Assembly (NCBI GenBank): GCA_023128035.1 | Contig: JAGMES010000116.1 | Location: 1 to 12,464 of the forward strand | Length of the DNA: 12,464 nt | Origin: Halanaerobiales bacterium | GTDB lineage: Bacteria; Bacillota_F; Halanaerobiia; DY22613 | Direction: 5' to 3' | Shown: in pieces, positions 1 through 6,225 of the stretch | Position numbering within the stretch: the first letter of the stretch is position 1 | How the letters are laid out: each line of letters opens with the position of its first letter | The notes under the pieces: generated by a model | What the model was told of the DNA's origin: nothing | Seen by the model: the letters and a program-made list of their open reading frames with translations, nothing else | Database searches by the model: none | Made by a program: the position numbers and the translations under genes

Positions 1-1229
1 ATCCTCATAATCCAAGGGTTCTGCTTGCTTCGATTTAATTATTTTACTTATGGTAAATCGACTGTTTTTTTCAATAATGCAAAAAATACTTTTCCTTAGA
101 AAACAGGAAACTTCCACTGCCCCCACCTCTGGTGTCATTGTCACTGTGAAGAGAAAAACCCCAAAGGAACGTAAAGTAGACTTCCAGAACACAAGTATGC
201 TCAATCAAAGCACTCTTAATCTGGACTCTAACCAAATGCTTTACTTAGTACAGGAGGCTTCTGACTTCTCCGAAAGTGCTATGACAGTGGACGAAGATGA
301 TAAGTTTGACTCTAAAAATAAAGTCATTAAGAATGTCGCTGATCCTGCTAATACTAAAGATGCCGTCAACAAGCAATACGCTGATACAATCATCCAGCAA
401 GTACAAACGAATGCCAGTGCTGCTTTTAACTTCAGAAAATAATGCAGCGACCTCAGAGATCAATGCCTCAACCTCTGAAACTAATGCTGCTGCTAGTGCT
501 TCAAATGCAGAAATGTGGAAAGATGCTGCTTCTACCTCTGCTGGTAATGCTTCAGCCTCAGAAGCTAAAGCTCAGAAATGGGCTGAAGAAGCTGAAGACA
601 TGATTGTCGAATTTGGCGAATACTCAGCAAAACATCATGCGACAAAAGCTTACTGGAGTGCTATGGACTCCGCGACTTGGAAATCTGCATCAAGTTCTAC
701 AGCAGCTACCCAAGCGGAACTTAAAGCAGAAAAATGAGCTGATGAAGCCGAGGACATTACAGTTGAGGCAGGGAAATATTCCGCTAAACACTGGTCAGAA
801 AAAGCTAGACTGTACTATGAGGAAGTTGTTACAGATATTTTTGTGAAAAAAAGTTCTATACAAGCTCTACCTGATGCGTGGACTCCTATTGTTTATGATG
901 ATGAAGTTCGAGATGACTTAAATGAGTGGGCAAACTCAACTTTTACCCCTACTGAAGCAGGAAAGTATTTAATAAATGTTACCTTAAAGATGGGCTTGCT
1001 GACAACAAAAAATAGTTTCTACCTGAAAATGTACAAAAATGGTAGCTACTTTAGAAATCTTGACTGGTACTACTTTGATGCTGCTAATGCAAGATACACT
1101 TTACACGGAAATACAATCGTTGATCTGAACGCTGGCGACACAATAAAATTCTAAGCTAGAGCTTATTACAACGATCAGCAAGTAGCCGACGGTAACTACA
1201 ACTATGTTTCCATCCGTCGAATGAGATAA
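1..1229 (+). pseudogene. T7-type tail fibre protein, broken (5' end outside window)
   Basis: Remnant of a podoviral tail fibre that would attach the virion to the cell surface. Around 150-400 the translation carries the T7 gp17 N-terminal pattern: VKRKTPKERKVDF, then a QEASDFS stretch, then NVADPANTKDAVNKQYAD, the usual bridge to the shaft. From about 430 an Ala/Ser/Asn/Glu-rich coiled shaft follows, ending in a globular tip domain (about 845-1229). Damage: reading moves from frame 1 (YFTYGKSTVFFNNA, about 30-85) to frame 2 near 85-120 and to frame 3 near 418-435; a TGA at 735-737 interrupts KAEK*ADEAED where the sister repeat reads AQKWAEEAED; a TAA at 1152-1154 is followed by open reading to the natural stop at 1227. 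Frame 3 otherwise stays coherent from about 430 to 1229. I see the frame continuity; the T7 family link is from memory of gp17. Family assignment is confident, the exact 5' end is not. Confidence 0.85.
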
Positions 1230-1242
1230 GGGAGGAATAATA

Positions 1243-1668
1243 TTGAAATTAACTTATACCAGAACTCATGTGAGCTACCTACTCCACCGTGAGTTAATAG
1301 CGAGAGTTCCTACACTTCAACCGATTAATGAGACTTCTGTATTCTCTTTAACAAGTCTTGGTGATGAAATCACGATACTAACTGACAATGATCTTACTCC
1401 TGATGTTGTTGCATTAGTCGATCTGGCAGTTAGCGAACACGATTTCACAGTTTCCGATCTTGAAGAAAAATACAGGGTTATTCGGCTGGAACGTATTGTT
1501 CTTCTTAGAGAATGTGATTGGACACAACTTCCAGACAACGTACTCACTCCCGAAAAGAAATCCGAATGGCGAACCTTCCGCCAAGCCCTCCGTGATTTTC
1601 CCGAAACTTGCAACCCACATAATCCTATCTACCCAACTCCCCCTTCAGAATTAAGAAAGAATAAATAG
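1243..1668 (+). CDS. Phage tail assembly chaperone-like protein (Phage_tail_APC type)
   Basis: A 141-residue protein starting at TTG, chosen because GGAGG stands seven bases before it and no ATG fits. The C-terminal third carries the pattern typical of tail or tail-fibre assembly chaperones: RxERxxLLRECDWTQLPD (residues about 84-101), then EWRTFRQALRDFPE, then a Pro-rich NPIYPTPPSE end. In the family such proteins help fold or assemble tail or fibre proteins and often lie directly after the fibre gene, as here (13 bases after it). The N-terminal two thirds are not recognisable. The reading frame appears intact, unlike those of its neighbours on both sides. Confidence 0.75.
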   Translation: MKLTYTRTHVSYLLHRELIARVPTLQPINETSVFSLTSLGDEITILTDNDLTPDVVALVDLAVSEHDFTVSDLEEKYRVIRLERIVLLRECDWTQLPDNVLTPEKKSEWRTFRQALRDFPETCNPHNPIYPTPPSELRKNK

Positions 1669-1687
1669 ACACCGATGAGGTGAAATC

Positions 1688-1822
1688 ATGACTTTTGTCA
1701 AAGAAAACGCTGAAACTTTATTAGCGATTTTGGGCGGTATCATCACTGTATCTTCACTGGCTACTCAGTTAGCTCGACTTCAAGGCGAACATGAGGCAAT
1801 GAATAAAGAAAAGGGGTGCTAA
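1688..1822 (+). CDS. Small membrane protein in the holin position
   Basis: A 44-residue ORF with one hydrophobic segment (LLAILGGIITVSSLATQLA, residues about 11-29), a short N-terminus and a charged C-terminal tail (GEHEAMNKEKGC). GAGGTG lies a few bases before the ATG. Its stop is one base before the ATG of the small terminase gene, so the two are probably translated together. In T7 the gene between tail fibre (17) and small terminase (18) is the class II holin 17.5, so a lysis role is a reasonable guess from position, but nothing in the sequence proves it. Confidence 0.55.
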   Translation: MTFVKENAETLLAILGGIITVSSLATQLARLQGEHEAMNKEKGC

Positions 1823-1823
1823 T

Positions 1824-2051
1824 ATGGCACAGAATAAACGCCAAATCGCTGAAAACCTGATGGTTGACCTCCTCTCTGAGATCGCAGATAATTTACTTGA
1901 AAAAGTAAGAGCAGGTGATGCGACCCATCAAGATATATCTAATGCTATAAAGCTTTTGAACAATAACGGTATCACTGTAGCCGTTAACAAAGGACAGCCT
2001 CTAGGAGTCCTACAAGAATCTCTCCCCTTCCATAGTGACCACATTGCATAA
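1824..2051 (+). CDS. Small terminase subunit, T7 gp18-like
   Basis: A 75-residue protein with AAGGGGTG ahead of its ATG. The small terminase binds phage DNA and hands it to the large subunit for packaging. Visible features are a helical N-terminus (ENLMVDLLSEIADNLLEKV), the segment HQDISNAIKLLNNNGI (residues about 37-52), and the end PLGVLQESLPF; this arrangement is typical of T7-type gp18 proteins of about this length. It lies between the holin-like gene and the large terminase gene, as in T7. The ORF seems complete although its partner is destroyed, so it is probably a relic no longer under selection for packaging. Confidence 0.7.
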   Translation: MAQNKRQIAENLMVDLLSEIADNLLEKVRAGDATHQDISNAIKLLNNNGITVAVNKGQPLGVLQESLPFHSDHIA

Positions 2052-2070
2052 CTAACGTTAGTTACTATAG
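2049..2070 (+). promoter_or_regulatory. 16-bp palindrome followed by phage-promoter-like ACTATAG
   Basis: TAACTAACGTTAGTTA (2049-2064) is a perfect palindrome that includes the stop codon of the small terminase gene. It overlaps ACTATAG (2064-2070), the core seen in T7/SP6-type promoters around the start site. It lies in the 76-base gap before the large terminase gene. Either a repressor site or a late promoter would fit; the upstream half matches known phage promoters poorly. Confidence 0.3.
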
Positions 2071-2127
2071 ACTGTTCAGACAAGCTCTGAGTGATCTGTT
2101 TTTTTATCTAAATGAAAGGAGATTATT

Positions 2128-3155
2128 ATGCCCTTCTCAAACGACTATATAAAACAATTACAATCTGACTTTAGGAATTTCTTGTATGTGATTTGGAAGC
2201 ACTTAGGTCTACCTGAGCCAACAAAGGTTCAGTACGAGATCGCATGGTACTTGCAATTCGGTCCAAAACGAAAGATCATTGAAGCCTTCCGTGGTGTAGG
2301 TAAATCTTGGATTACCTCTGCCTATGTTTTATGGCGGCTCTTCCGTGACCCCAATTACAAAGCCCTTGTTGTTTCGGCTTCAAAAACCCGATCAACCGAC
2401 TTTAACACATTCACTAAACGCCTAATTCGGGAAGTTCCTATCCTTCAACATCTTCAACCTAGCTCAGGTCAACGTGATTCTATGGTCGCTTTTGATGTAG
2501 CACCTGCAAAAGCTGCTCACGCTCCCTCTGTAAAATCTGTTGGTATCTTTGGTCAGTTAACTTCTTCTCGTGCTGTAGAGATTATCGCGGATGATGTCGA
2601 AGTCCCAGGTAATTCAACCACCCAAGACATGAGAGATAAGTTAATCAAGACTTGCATGGAGTTCGAGGCTATTATCCTTCCTGAAATCGGTCAGATAACC
2701 TACTTAGGAACTCCACAGACTGAAGAAAATCTATAACAAGTTACGTGAAAGAGGCTATAGCTGTCGTATATGGCCTGCTCGATACGTTGACCCTGCAAAG
2801 GCTCATATTTACGGTGGAGCACTCGCGGAAACACTCATACAAGAAGCTGAGAAAAACCCCCTCCCTCATTGGACACACTACAGACCCTGCCCGATTCAGC
2901 GATATAGATTTGCTAGAGCGCGAATCTGCTTATGGTCGATCTGGCTTCGCCCTTCAGTTCATGCGACATGATGATAGAATTGAGGTTTTAGCTATAGCAG
3001 TAAACTACTGGGTAAACTTTATGGCTAGAGATGAAGAGATTGCTTTAGAAGCATACCACGGAGCACAGCTACAGACTGAGTTGAAAGTGTTTATGGATAA
3101 TGTTCTTGGGAACAATGCTTCTGGAGGTTCGTCAGACATAAAGAATAGTATATAA
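2128..3155 (+). pseudogene. Large terminase subunit, T7 gp19-like, frameshifted and internally deleted
   Basis: Relic of the packaging motor ATPase/nuclease. GGAGA precedes the ATG. Frame 1 encodes about 200 residues of ATPase: Walker A FRGVGKS (54-60), Walker B EIIADDVE (151-158) and motif III YLGTPQTE (192-199). Reading then moves to frame 2 near 2726-2734 (KLRERGYSCRIWPARYVDPA) and to frame 3 near 2855-2868 at an AAAAACCCCC run (DPARFSDIDLLERESAYG). After GFALQFM the protein jumps to RHDDRIEVLAIAVNYWV, which corresponds to the far C-terminus of gp19, where HDDRID precedes the tail. About 200-250 residues, including most of the RNase H-like nuclease, are therefore missing at about 2965-2972. 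T7 gp19 is about 586 aa; about 340 codons remain. Only the family comparison is from memory; the frame changes are visible. Confidence 0.85.
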
Positions 3156-3164
3156 TGTTATGAA

Positions 3165-3208
3165 AAAAATAGCCCTTTTGATCAAAAAAGACTCACAGGG
3201 CTATTTTT
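3165..3208. terminator. Bidirectional rho-independent terminator
   Basis: AAAAATAGCCC (3165-3175) pairs with GGGCTATTTTT (3198-3208), giving an 11-bp stem with A/T runs on both sides, so it can stop transcription from both directions. It separates the terminase relic (+) from the minus-strand cassette, whose last stop lies at 3216. Confidence 0.8.
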
Positions 3209-3215
3209 AGATTCT

Positions 3216-3386
3216 TTATTCATTTTTATCTAACTTTTTCGCGATTTCCTTAAGCGATTCTTTTATCTCAAATAAGTACGTTTTTTTATTGTTAAAATAA
3301 CTAATTGACTTGAAGATTAAGATTGGTATAAAAACAAGCAAAAGTATGAATGATATAATATTAAACATACCCATAAAGTATTCCAT
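3216..3386 (-). CDS. Small single-pass membrane protein, unknown function
   Basis: A 56-residue ORF: a short N-terminus, one hydrophobic segment (IISFILLLVFIPILIF, residues about 10-25), then a charged amphipathic tail (KESLKEIAKKLDKNE). AAAAAGGAGAG precedes its ATG and overlaps the end of the upstream secreted-protein gene, so the two are co-transcribed and perhaps translationally coupled. Transcription ends at the hairpin just past its stop. I do not recognise a family. The layout (membrane anchor plus cytosolic helix) recalls many small phage or host membrane peptides, including those encoded beside secreted effectors, but no function can be assigned. Confidence 0.6.
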   Translation of the reverse strand: MEYFMGMFNIISFILLLVFIPILIFKSISYFNNKKTYLFEIKESLKEIAKKLDKNE

Positions 3387-3402
3387 AATGACACTCTCCT
3401 TT

Positions 3403-3969
3403 TTAGCTTCCCCAATTAATTGTTAGACTATATCTTTTAGATGATATTTTTATTATACCCTCTATGATAATATAAACGTCAACTATCCCTGATCCTTTAA
3501 TCGAAACACTTTGTTTATCGCTTGCAATATCATAATAAGAACTAGTATCCCTTAAATCTAAACCAAAAGTAATTCCAGTTAAACCAACGCTACGAGAAGG
3601 TACACTTATTATTTCAAAAAAACTACCATCAGCCCAAAGATTAAACTTAGCCAGACCTACAGGTGTATCCTTGTGAAGTTCTTTTATAGCATAATATCCA
3701 GTAGAATTAATTGAAAAACCAGAACCTACATCCGCTTGTATATCATACACAACATGTTTTTCTAGTTTCTTTAATGCCTTTAAGTATTCCTCTAATTCTT
3801 CAGGGGAAGAGAATTTCAAAGGAGTAATACCGTCAGGACAACTAGATACTGATTTAAGATTATGTTCTTTTATTAGCTGTTCATAAGTAACCGCTTTTTT
3901 AGCATTAACCACTACACTACCTGATAACAATAAAAGACTCACTATTACCAAGCATACTATTTTTTTCAT
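3403..3969 (-). CDS. Secreted protein of unknown function (moron candidate)
   Basis: A 188-residue protein. I chose the ATG at 3969 because GGGAGATGAG lies just before it and the upstream GTG at 4011 coincides with the predicted transcription start. Residues 1-23 form a signal peptide (KK, then VCLVIVSLLLLSG, then VVVNA before KK); there is no lipobox. The mature part has an acidic helical piece (SSPEELEEYLKALKKLEKH) followed by a region rich in predicted beta strands to NWGS at the end. There is a single Cys (SSCPDG). It has its own strong promoter, runs against the phage genes and sits between terminase and the non-coding end region, a typical place for an acquired moron. No family recognised. 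Confidence 0.7.
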   Translation of the reverse strand: MKKIVCLVIVSLLLLSGSVVVNAKKAVTYEQLIKEHNLKSVSSCPDGITPLKFSSPEELEEYLKALKKLEKHVVYDIQADVGSGFSINSTGYYAIKELHKDTPVGLAKFNLWADGSFFEIISVPSRSVGLTGITFGLDLRDTSSYYDIASDKQSVSIKGSGIVDVYIIIEGIIKISSKRYSLTINWGS

Positions 3970-4017
3970 AGACTCATCTCCCTTTACTTTATTTTTGTAC
4001 TTACCTTTCACTACTGC

Positions 4018-4046
4018 ATTATATATATTTTTTTAACAAAAGTCAA
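4018..4046 (-). promoter_or_regulatory. Strong sigma-70/sigma-A promoter of the secreted-protein cassette
   Basis: On the minus strand TTGACT (4046-4041) and TATAAT (4023-4018) are separated by exactly 17 bases of A/T-rich DNA. The predicted start is near 4011, leaving about 40 bases before the ATG at 3969. It is the best promoter match in the window. Confidence 0.8.
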
Positions 4047-4221
4047 CTATTGTAGAAAATAATTATGGCGTATATTAATATTCCTATTTACCATTCTTAG
4101 GTGTCCATCTTTAGGTATATTATAGTGGAACTTAAGTAATATAACTTTCTTAGATAGAACTAAAAAGATACTATATTCGATATCGTTATTATAGATAGAC
4201 AGTATAACCTACTCGCTTCGC

Positions 4222-4247
4222 TCGTAGGTGTCACTATAGTAGTGACT
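4222..4247 (+). promoter_or_regulatory. SP6/T7-like phage RNA polymerase promoter candidate
   Basis: TAGGTGTCACTATAG (4225-4239) differs at one base from TAGGTGACACTATAG, the core of the SP6 promoter, and shares CACTATAG with the T7 promoter. GTCACTA (4230-4236) also pairs with TAGTGAC (4240-4246) around TAG. It points toward the early-type genes. No phage RNA polymerase gene is in the window. Confidence 0.45.
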
Positions 4248-4601
4248 TAATAACCGCATTTAGTAGTCTTAAAGCTGTGATCTTTGAAGTGTGATCTTCA
4301 AGGGTTCGGGAGTGGATTCTGAGGTGGCTTGAATTTGGACGAAAAAATCTGTGACACTGTATCGTATATGGATAGGCTTCCCCTTCCCCCCGTACCTCCT
4401 TCATTCTCCTAGAATTCTAGTTATTTGTCATTTGTTTTCGTTTACTGACCCTGATAATATATAGATTTTGTTAGGATTAAATAACACTATACCTACACAA
4501 CTCCCTGCAAAACGCCATGAACCGTTGATATGACTAGGGTGGGAACGGAGTACAGATCCACTACCTCCCTACAGTTCCACATTCGCTTCATTAATTTATA
4601 T

Positions 4602-4662
4602 ACGTGTGTGTAAGTGTGTGGGCGCGTGTGTGTTTGTTTAGGTGTGTTCGTGTGTGGGTATC
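4602..4662 (+). repeat. Imperfect GT-rich low-complexity tract
   Basis: About 60 bases almost purely of G and T with TGTG units interrupted by A and C, followed by a run of eight T. It is strand-asymmetric and non-coding. Such tracts can mark slippage-prone or non-B DNA; no function is shown. Confidence 0.6.
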
Positions 4663-4751
4663 TGTTTTTTTTACACCCGCGCTACACTTATAGTTCCACC
4701 TCTCATTGATCATTAAATATCAACCCATATAAAACATTCAAAAAGATTATA

Positions 4752-4794
4752 AAAAGATGTTGAAAATTCCACTAGTGGAATGTTGACATCTTTT
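4752..4794. promoter_or_regulatory. Composite palindrome with inner TTCCACTAGTGGAA site
   Basis: The inner ATTCCACTAGTGGAAT (4766-4781) is a perfect 16-bp palindrome. The outer arms AAAAGATGT (4752-4760) and ACATCTTTT (4786-4794) pair as well. It stands just before the first early-type gene. The TTCCAC half-site recurs at 4573-4580, 4692-4699 and inverted at 4125-4132. A repressor operator is most likely; a terminator is possible because the arm ends in TTTT. Confidence 0.5.
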
Positions 4795-4891
4795 ATAACT
4801 ATATCGTTCCGTTGTCGGAATTGAAAAGGAGTTAACAACTTATGACTTAGCAAAGTACTTTAAGAACGAAGAACGATTCAAGGTTATTCCT

Positions 4892-5125
4892 TTGTGGGCT
4901 AGATTGATTCTCACTAAAGAGGAACTACAGGAATTAGGTAAGTATGAACACTACAGATACACCTATGATGAAAAATACGACGTTTACACTAGAAAACATC
5001 TTTACAAGAAACAATACGACGATTTATCTGATGAAGGACAACAGTTATTTATTTATACATTCAAACGTGGTTACACATCAAAGGCTTTATTAGAACTGTT
5101 AAGAAAGAAGAATAACAATGGCTAG
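4892..5125 (+). CDS. Hypothetical small charged protein, 5' end uncertain or frameshifted
   Basis: Charged, tyrosine-rich protein (KYEHYRYTYDEKYDVYTRK; QLFIYTFKRGYTSKALLELL). The start given is a TTG with only weak AAGG upstream. The coding look of this frame extends further back, to DLAKYFKNEERFKVIPLW from 4844. An AAAAGGAG (4824-4831) and ATG (4842) stand correctly spaced, but that ATG reads ATG-ACT-TAG in another frame. So the original gene probably began at 4842 and lost or gained a base near 4845. The stop overlaps the next gene by eight bases, as in phage early operons. No family recognised. Confidence 0.5.
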   Translation: MWARLILTKEELQELGKYEHYRYTYDEKYDVYTRKHLYKKQYDDLSDEGQQLFIYTFKRGYTSKALLELLRKKNNNG

Positions 5126-5339
5126 GAAATACTGTAGATACTCAATAGAACTACTTACAAATGACTGTAGAGTGCATTCTGTCAGGGTTAGTCATAATAC
5201 AAGTTGTGATTATAAGAAAATGCTTGAACTATATAGAAGAGCCAAAGAAGAATTCAAAGGCACTGAGTATATAAATATATACTTCCTAGGAATTCAAGAG
5301 AATTTGGATGCAGGTAATATTTATCAAAGTGAATTGTAA
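5118..5339 (+). CDS. Hypothetical small phage protein
   Basis: A 73-residue ORF (begins MARKYCRYSIELLTND) whose ATG overlaps the stop of the preceding ORF, so coupling is likely. It is rich in Tyr, Lys and Arg, with a helix-forming middle (KKMLELYRRAKEEF), an INIYFLGI strand and three Cys. No motif or family recognised. Its place directly before an antirestriction gene suggests an early takeover function, which is inference only. Confidence 0.55.
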   Translation: MARKYCRYSIELLTNDCRVHSVRVSHNTSCDYKKMLELYRRAKEEFKGTEYINIYFLGIQENLDAGNIYQSEL

Positions 5340-5386
5340 GTATTAACACACTAACTAGACTAAAACAGTTAGGAGGAGATCAAATA

Positions 5387-5774
5387 ATGGCTATGGCAAT
5401 GACTGAGGTAATGAATGTTTATGTGGCGAATCTGGCGAAGTATAATGAGGGAATTTATAAAGCTGAATGGGTTAGCCTCCCTACTCTTGAAAAAGATTTA
5501 AATGAACAGATGGAACAGATTTTAGGTAATGACGAGGAGTATATAATTCTTGATTATGAATCCGAATTAGACTTAGATATTGATGAATTTAGTAATCCAT
5601 GAAGTAACTGACGAAAGAAAGTTAGGCGAAGAGATAGTGTTTCAAGGTTTATTCGGTGTAGAGATTCCTGATTCATTGGTGAGTTATATCGACTATGAAG
5701 CTATAGGAAGAGACACGGTAATAAATGATGGTCAAATCATCAGTAGTTTAGGGGTATATGTTGAAATACACTAA
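5387..5774 (+). pseudogene. ardA: ArdA-type antirestriction protein, shortened and frameshifted
   Basis: ArdA is an acidic DNA mimic that blocks type I restriction enzymes. Frame 2 (5387-5602) gives the family's start: VYVANLAKYNEGIYKAEWVSLP, then EEYIILDYESELDLDIDEF. Frame 3 then gives the family's end: VEIPDSLVSYIDYEAIGRD and GVYVEIH, finishing at 5774. The frame changes near 5590-5602. Even when joined only about 127 residues exist, against about 165 in Tn916 ArdA; the missing piece is the middle, between the DEYxx segment and the final YIDYEAIGRD domain. GGAGGAG precedes the ATG. As with T7 gp0.3 (Ocr), an antirestriction gene near the genome start fits early expression. The relic is unlikely to be active as a full dimeric mimic. 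The family call is firm; the deletion size is estimated from memory of Tn916 ArdA. Confidence 0.85.
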
Positions 5775-5832
5775 TACAAGAATCAAGAAAGCCAGTGAAT
5801 TTGTTGCAAATTATTTCAAGGGATGATACATA

Positions 5833-5894
5833 GGGAGGCAGGCTTCTTGATTGCTTCCCTCCTGATTGGTTTAACTTGTAAACAAGTTTTAACC
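5833..5894 (+). promoter_or_regulatory. Two adjacent hairpins upstream of the HTH gene
   Basis: GGGAGGCA (5833-5840) pairs with TGCTTCCC (5852-5859) with one G-T pair. A second dyad, AACTTGT (5873-5879) with ACAAGTT (5882-5888), is flanked by GGTT and AACC. The first could end transcription of the ardA unit, though no T-run follows. The second lies just before the predicted promoter of the HTH gene and could be its operator. Confidence 0.4.
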
Positions 5895-5899
5895 CTCCT

Positions 5900-5928
5900 T
5901 TGTCGAATAAAGTAATGTAGAATATTAA
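5900..5928 (+). promoter_or_regulatory. Candidate promoter of the HTH gene
   Basis: TTGTCG (5900-5905) and TATTAA (5923-5928) with 17 bases between them, 24 bases before the ATG at 5953; a GGAGGG site (5941-5946) follows. Both hexamers deviate from consensus. Confidence 0.35.
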
Positions 5929-5952
5929 TGATATTTTCAAGGAGGGATACAC

Positions 5953-6225
5953 ATGAACAATGTTTTGAAAATGAGACAAACAATAAAGTACCTTAGAGAA
6001 ATAATTGCAAAGGATATGCCTTTACAACAACTTGCAGTTTTCCTAGAAGTCTGCGCTAATGAAGGTATTTCCATGAAAGAACTAGCTAAAACACTTGGTA
6101 TGCCTCAATCTAGTATTACTCGAAATGTTAAGCGACTTTGTCAATTTAAGAATGGAACAAAAATGGAAGGTTATTTGACGAAATCAAGGCAGGAAATGTG
6201 TCAGACTTGCAATATAAATTCCTAA
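5953..6225 (+). CDS. Winged-helix (MarR-like) phage DNA-binding protein, C-terminus replaced
   Basis: AAGGAGGG stands eight to nine bases before the ATG. Residues about 20-65 form a winged-helix core: MPLQQLAVFLEVCANEG, then ISMKELAKTLGMP, then the recognition helix SSITRNVKRLCQF. This order is common in small MarR-like proteins of podoviruses and prophages, which bind DNA as regulators. From about residue 66 the family resemblance ends; the last 25 residues come from out-of-frame integrase DNA, because integrase sequence is readable in frame 3 from about 6156. The gene is thus a fused, probably truncated copy. The HTH may still fold. The dyad at 5873-5888 is a possible binding site. Confidence 0.65.
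   Translation: MNNVLKMRQTIKYLREIIAKDMPLQQLAVFLEVCANEGISMKELAKTLGMPQSSITRNVKRLCQFKNGTKMEGYLTKSRQEMCQTCNINS

Larger units (their letters stand above)
4047..4819. other. Non-coding phage region, probably the joined genome ends
   Basis: No reading frame with a plausible start and ribosome binding site is visible on either strand. It lies between the late gene end (terminase plus moron) and early-type genes, where a T7-type genome has its termini. It holds TAGGTGTC twice (4098-4105, 4225-4232), a phage-promoter-like site, an ACACTATA core near 4489, TTCCAC half-sites, a GT-rich tract (4602-4662) and a composite palindrome. I cannot show a terminal direct repeat by eye. Confidence 0.5.

Noticed and set aside
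604..846. 80-codon + strand ORF inside the tail fibre
   Set aside because: Another frame of the fibre shaft; the coherent shaft reading is frame 3.
1317..1620. Minus-strand ORFs opposite the tail assembly chaperone gene
   Set aside because: Antisense shadows of a gene with good start signals and a family match.
4200..4250. Possible tRNA or small structured RNA from the two hairpins
   Set aside because: ACCTAC/GTAGGT and GTCACTA/TAGTGAC are short stems with no tRNA arms or CCA end; the phage-promoter reading fits better.
4783..4811. TTGACA as a -35 box for the early-type genes
   Set aside because: No acceptable -10 hexamer stands 15-19 bases downstream, and the TTGACA is part of the composite palindrome.
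4047..4819. CRISPR array or origin iterons in the non-coding region
   Set aside because: No regularly spaced identical repeats; the repeated motifs are short and irregularly placed.
5740..5979. 79-codon minus-strand ORF
   Set aside because: Overlaps the ardA end and the regulatory region of the HTH gene antisense; no start signal.
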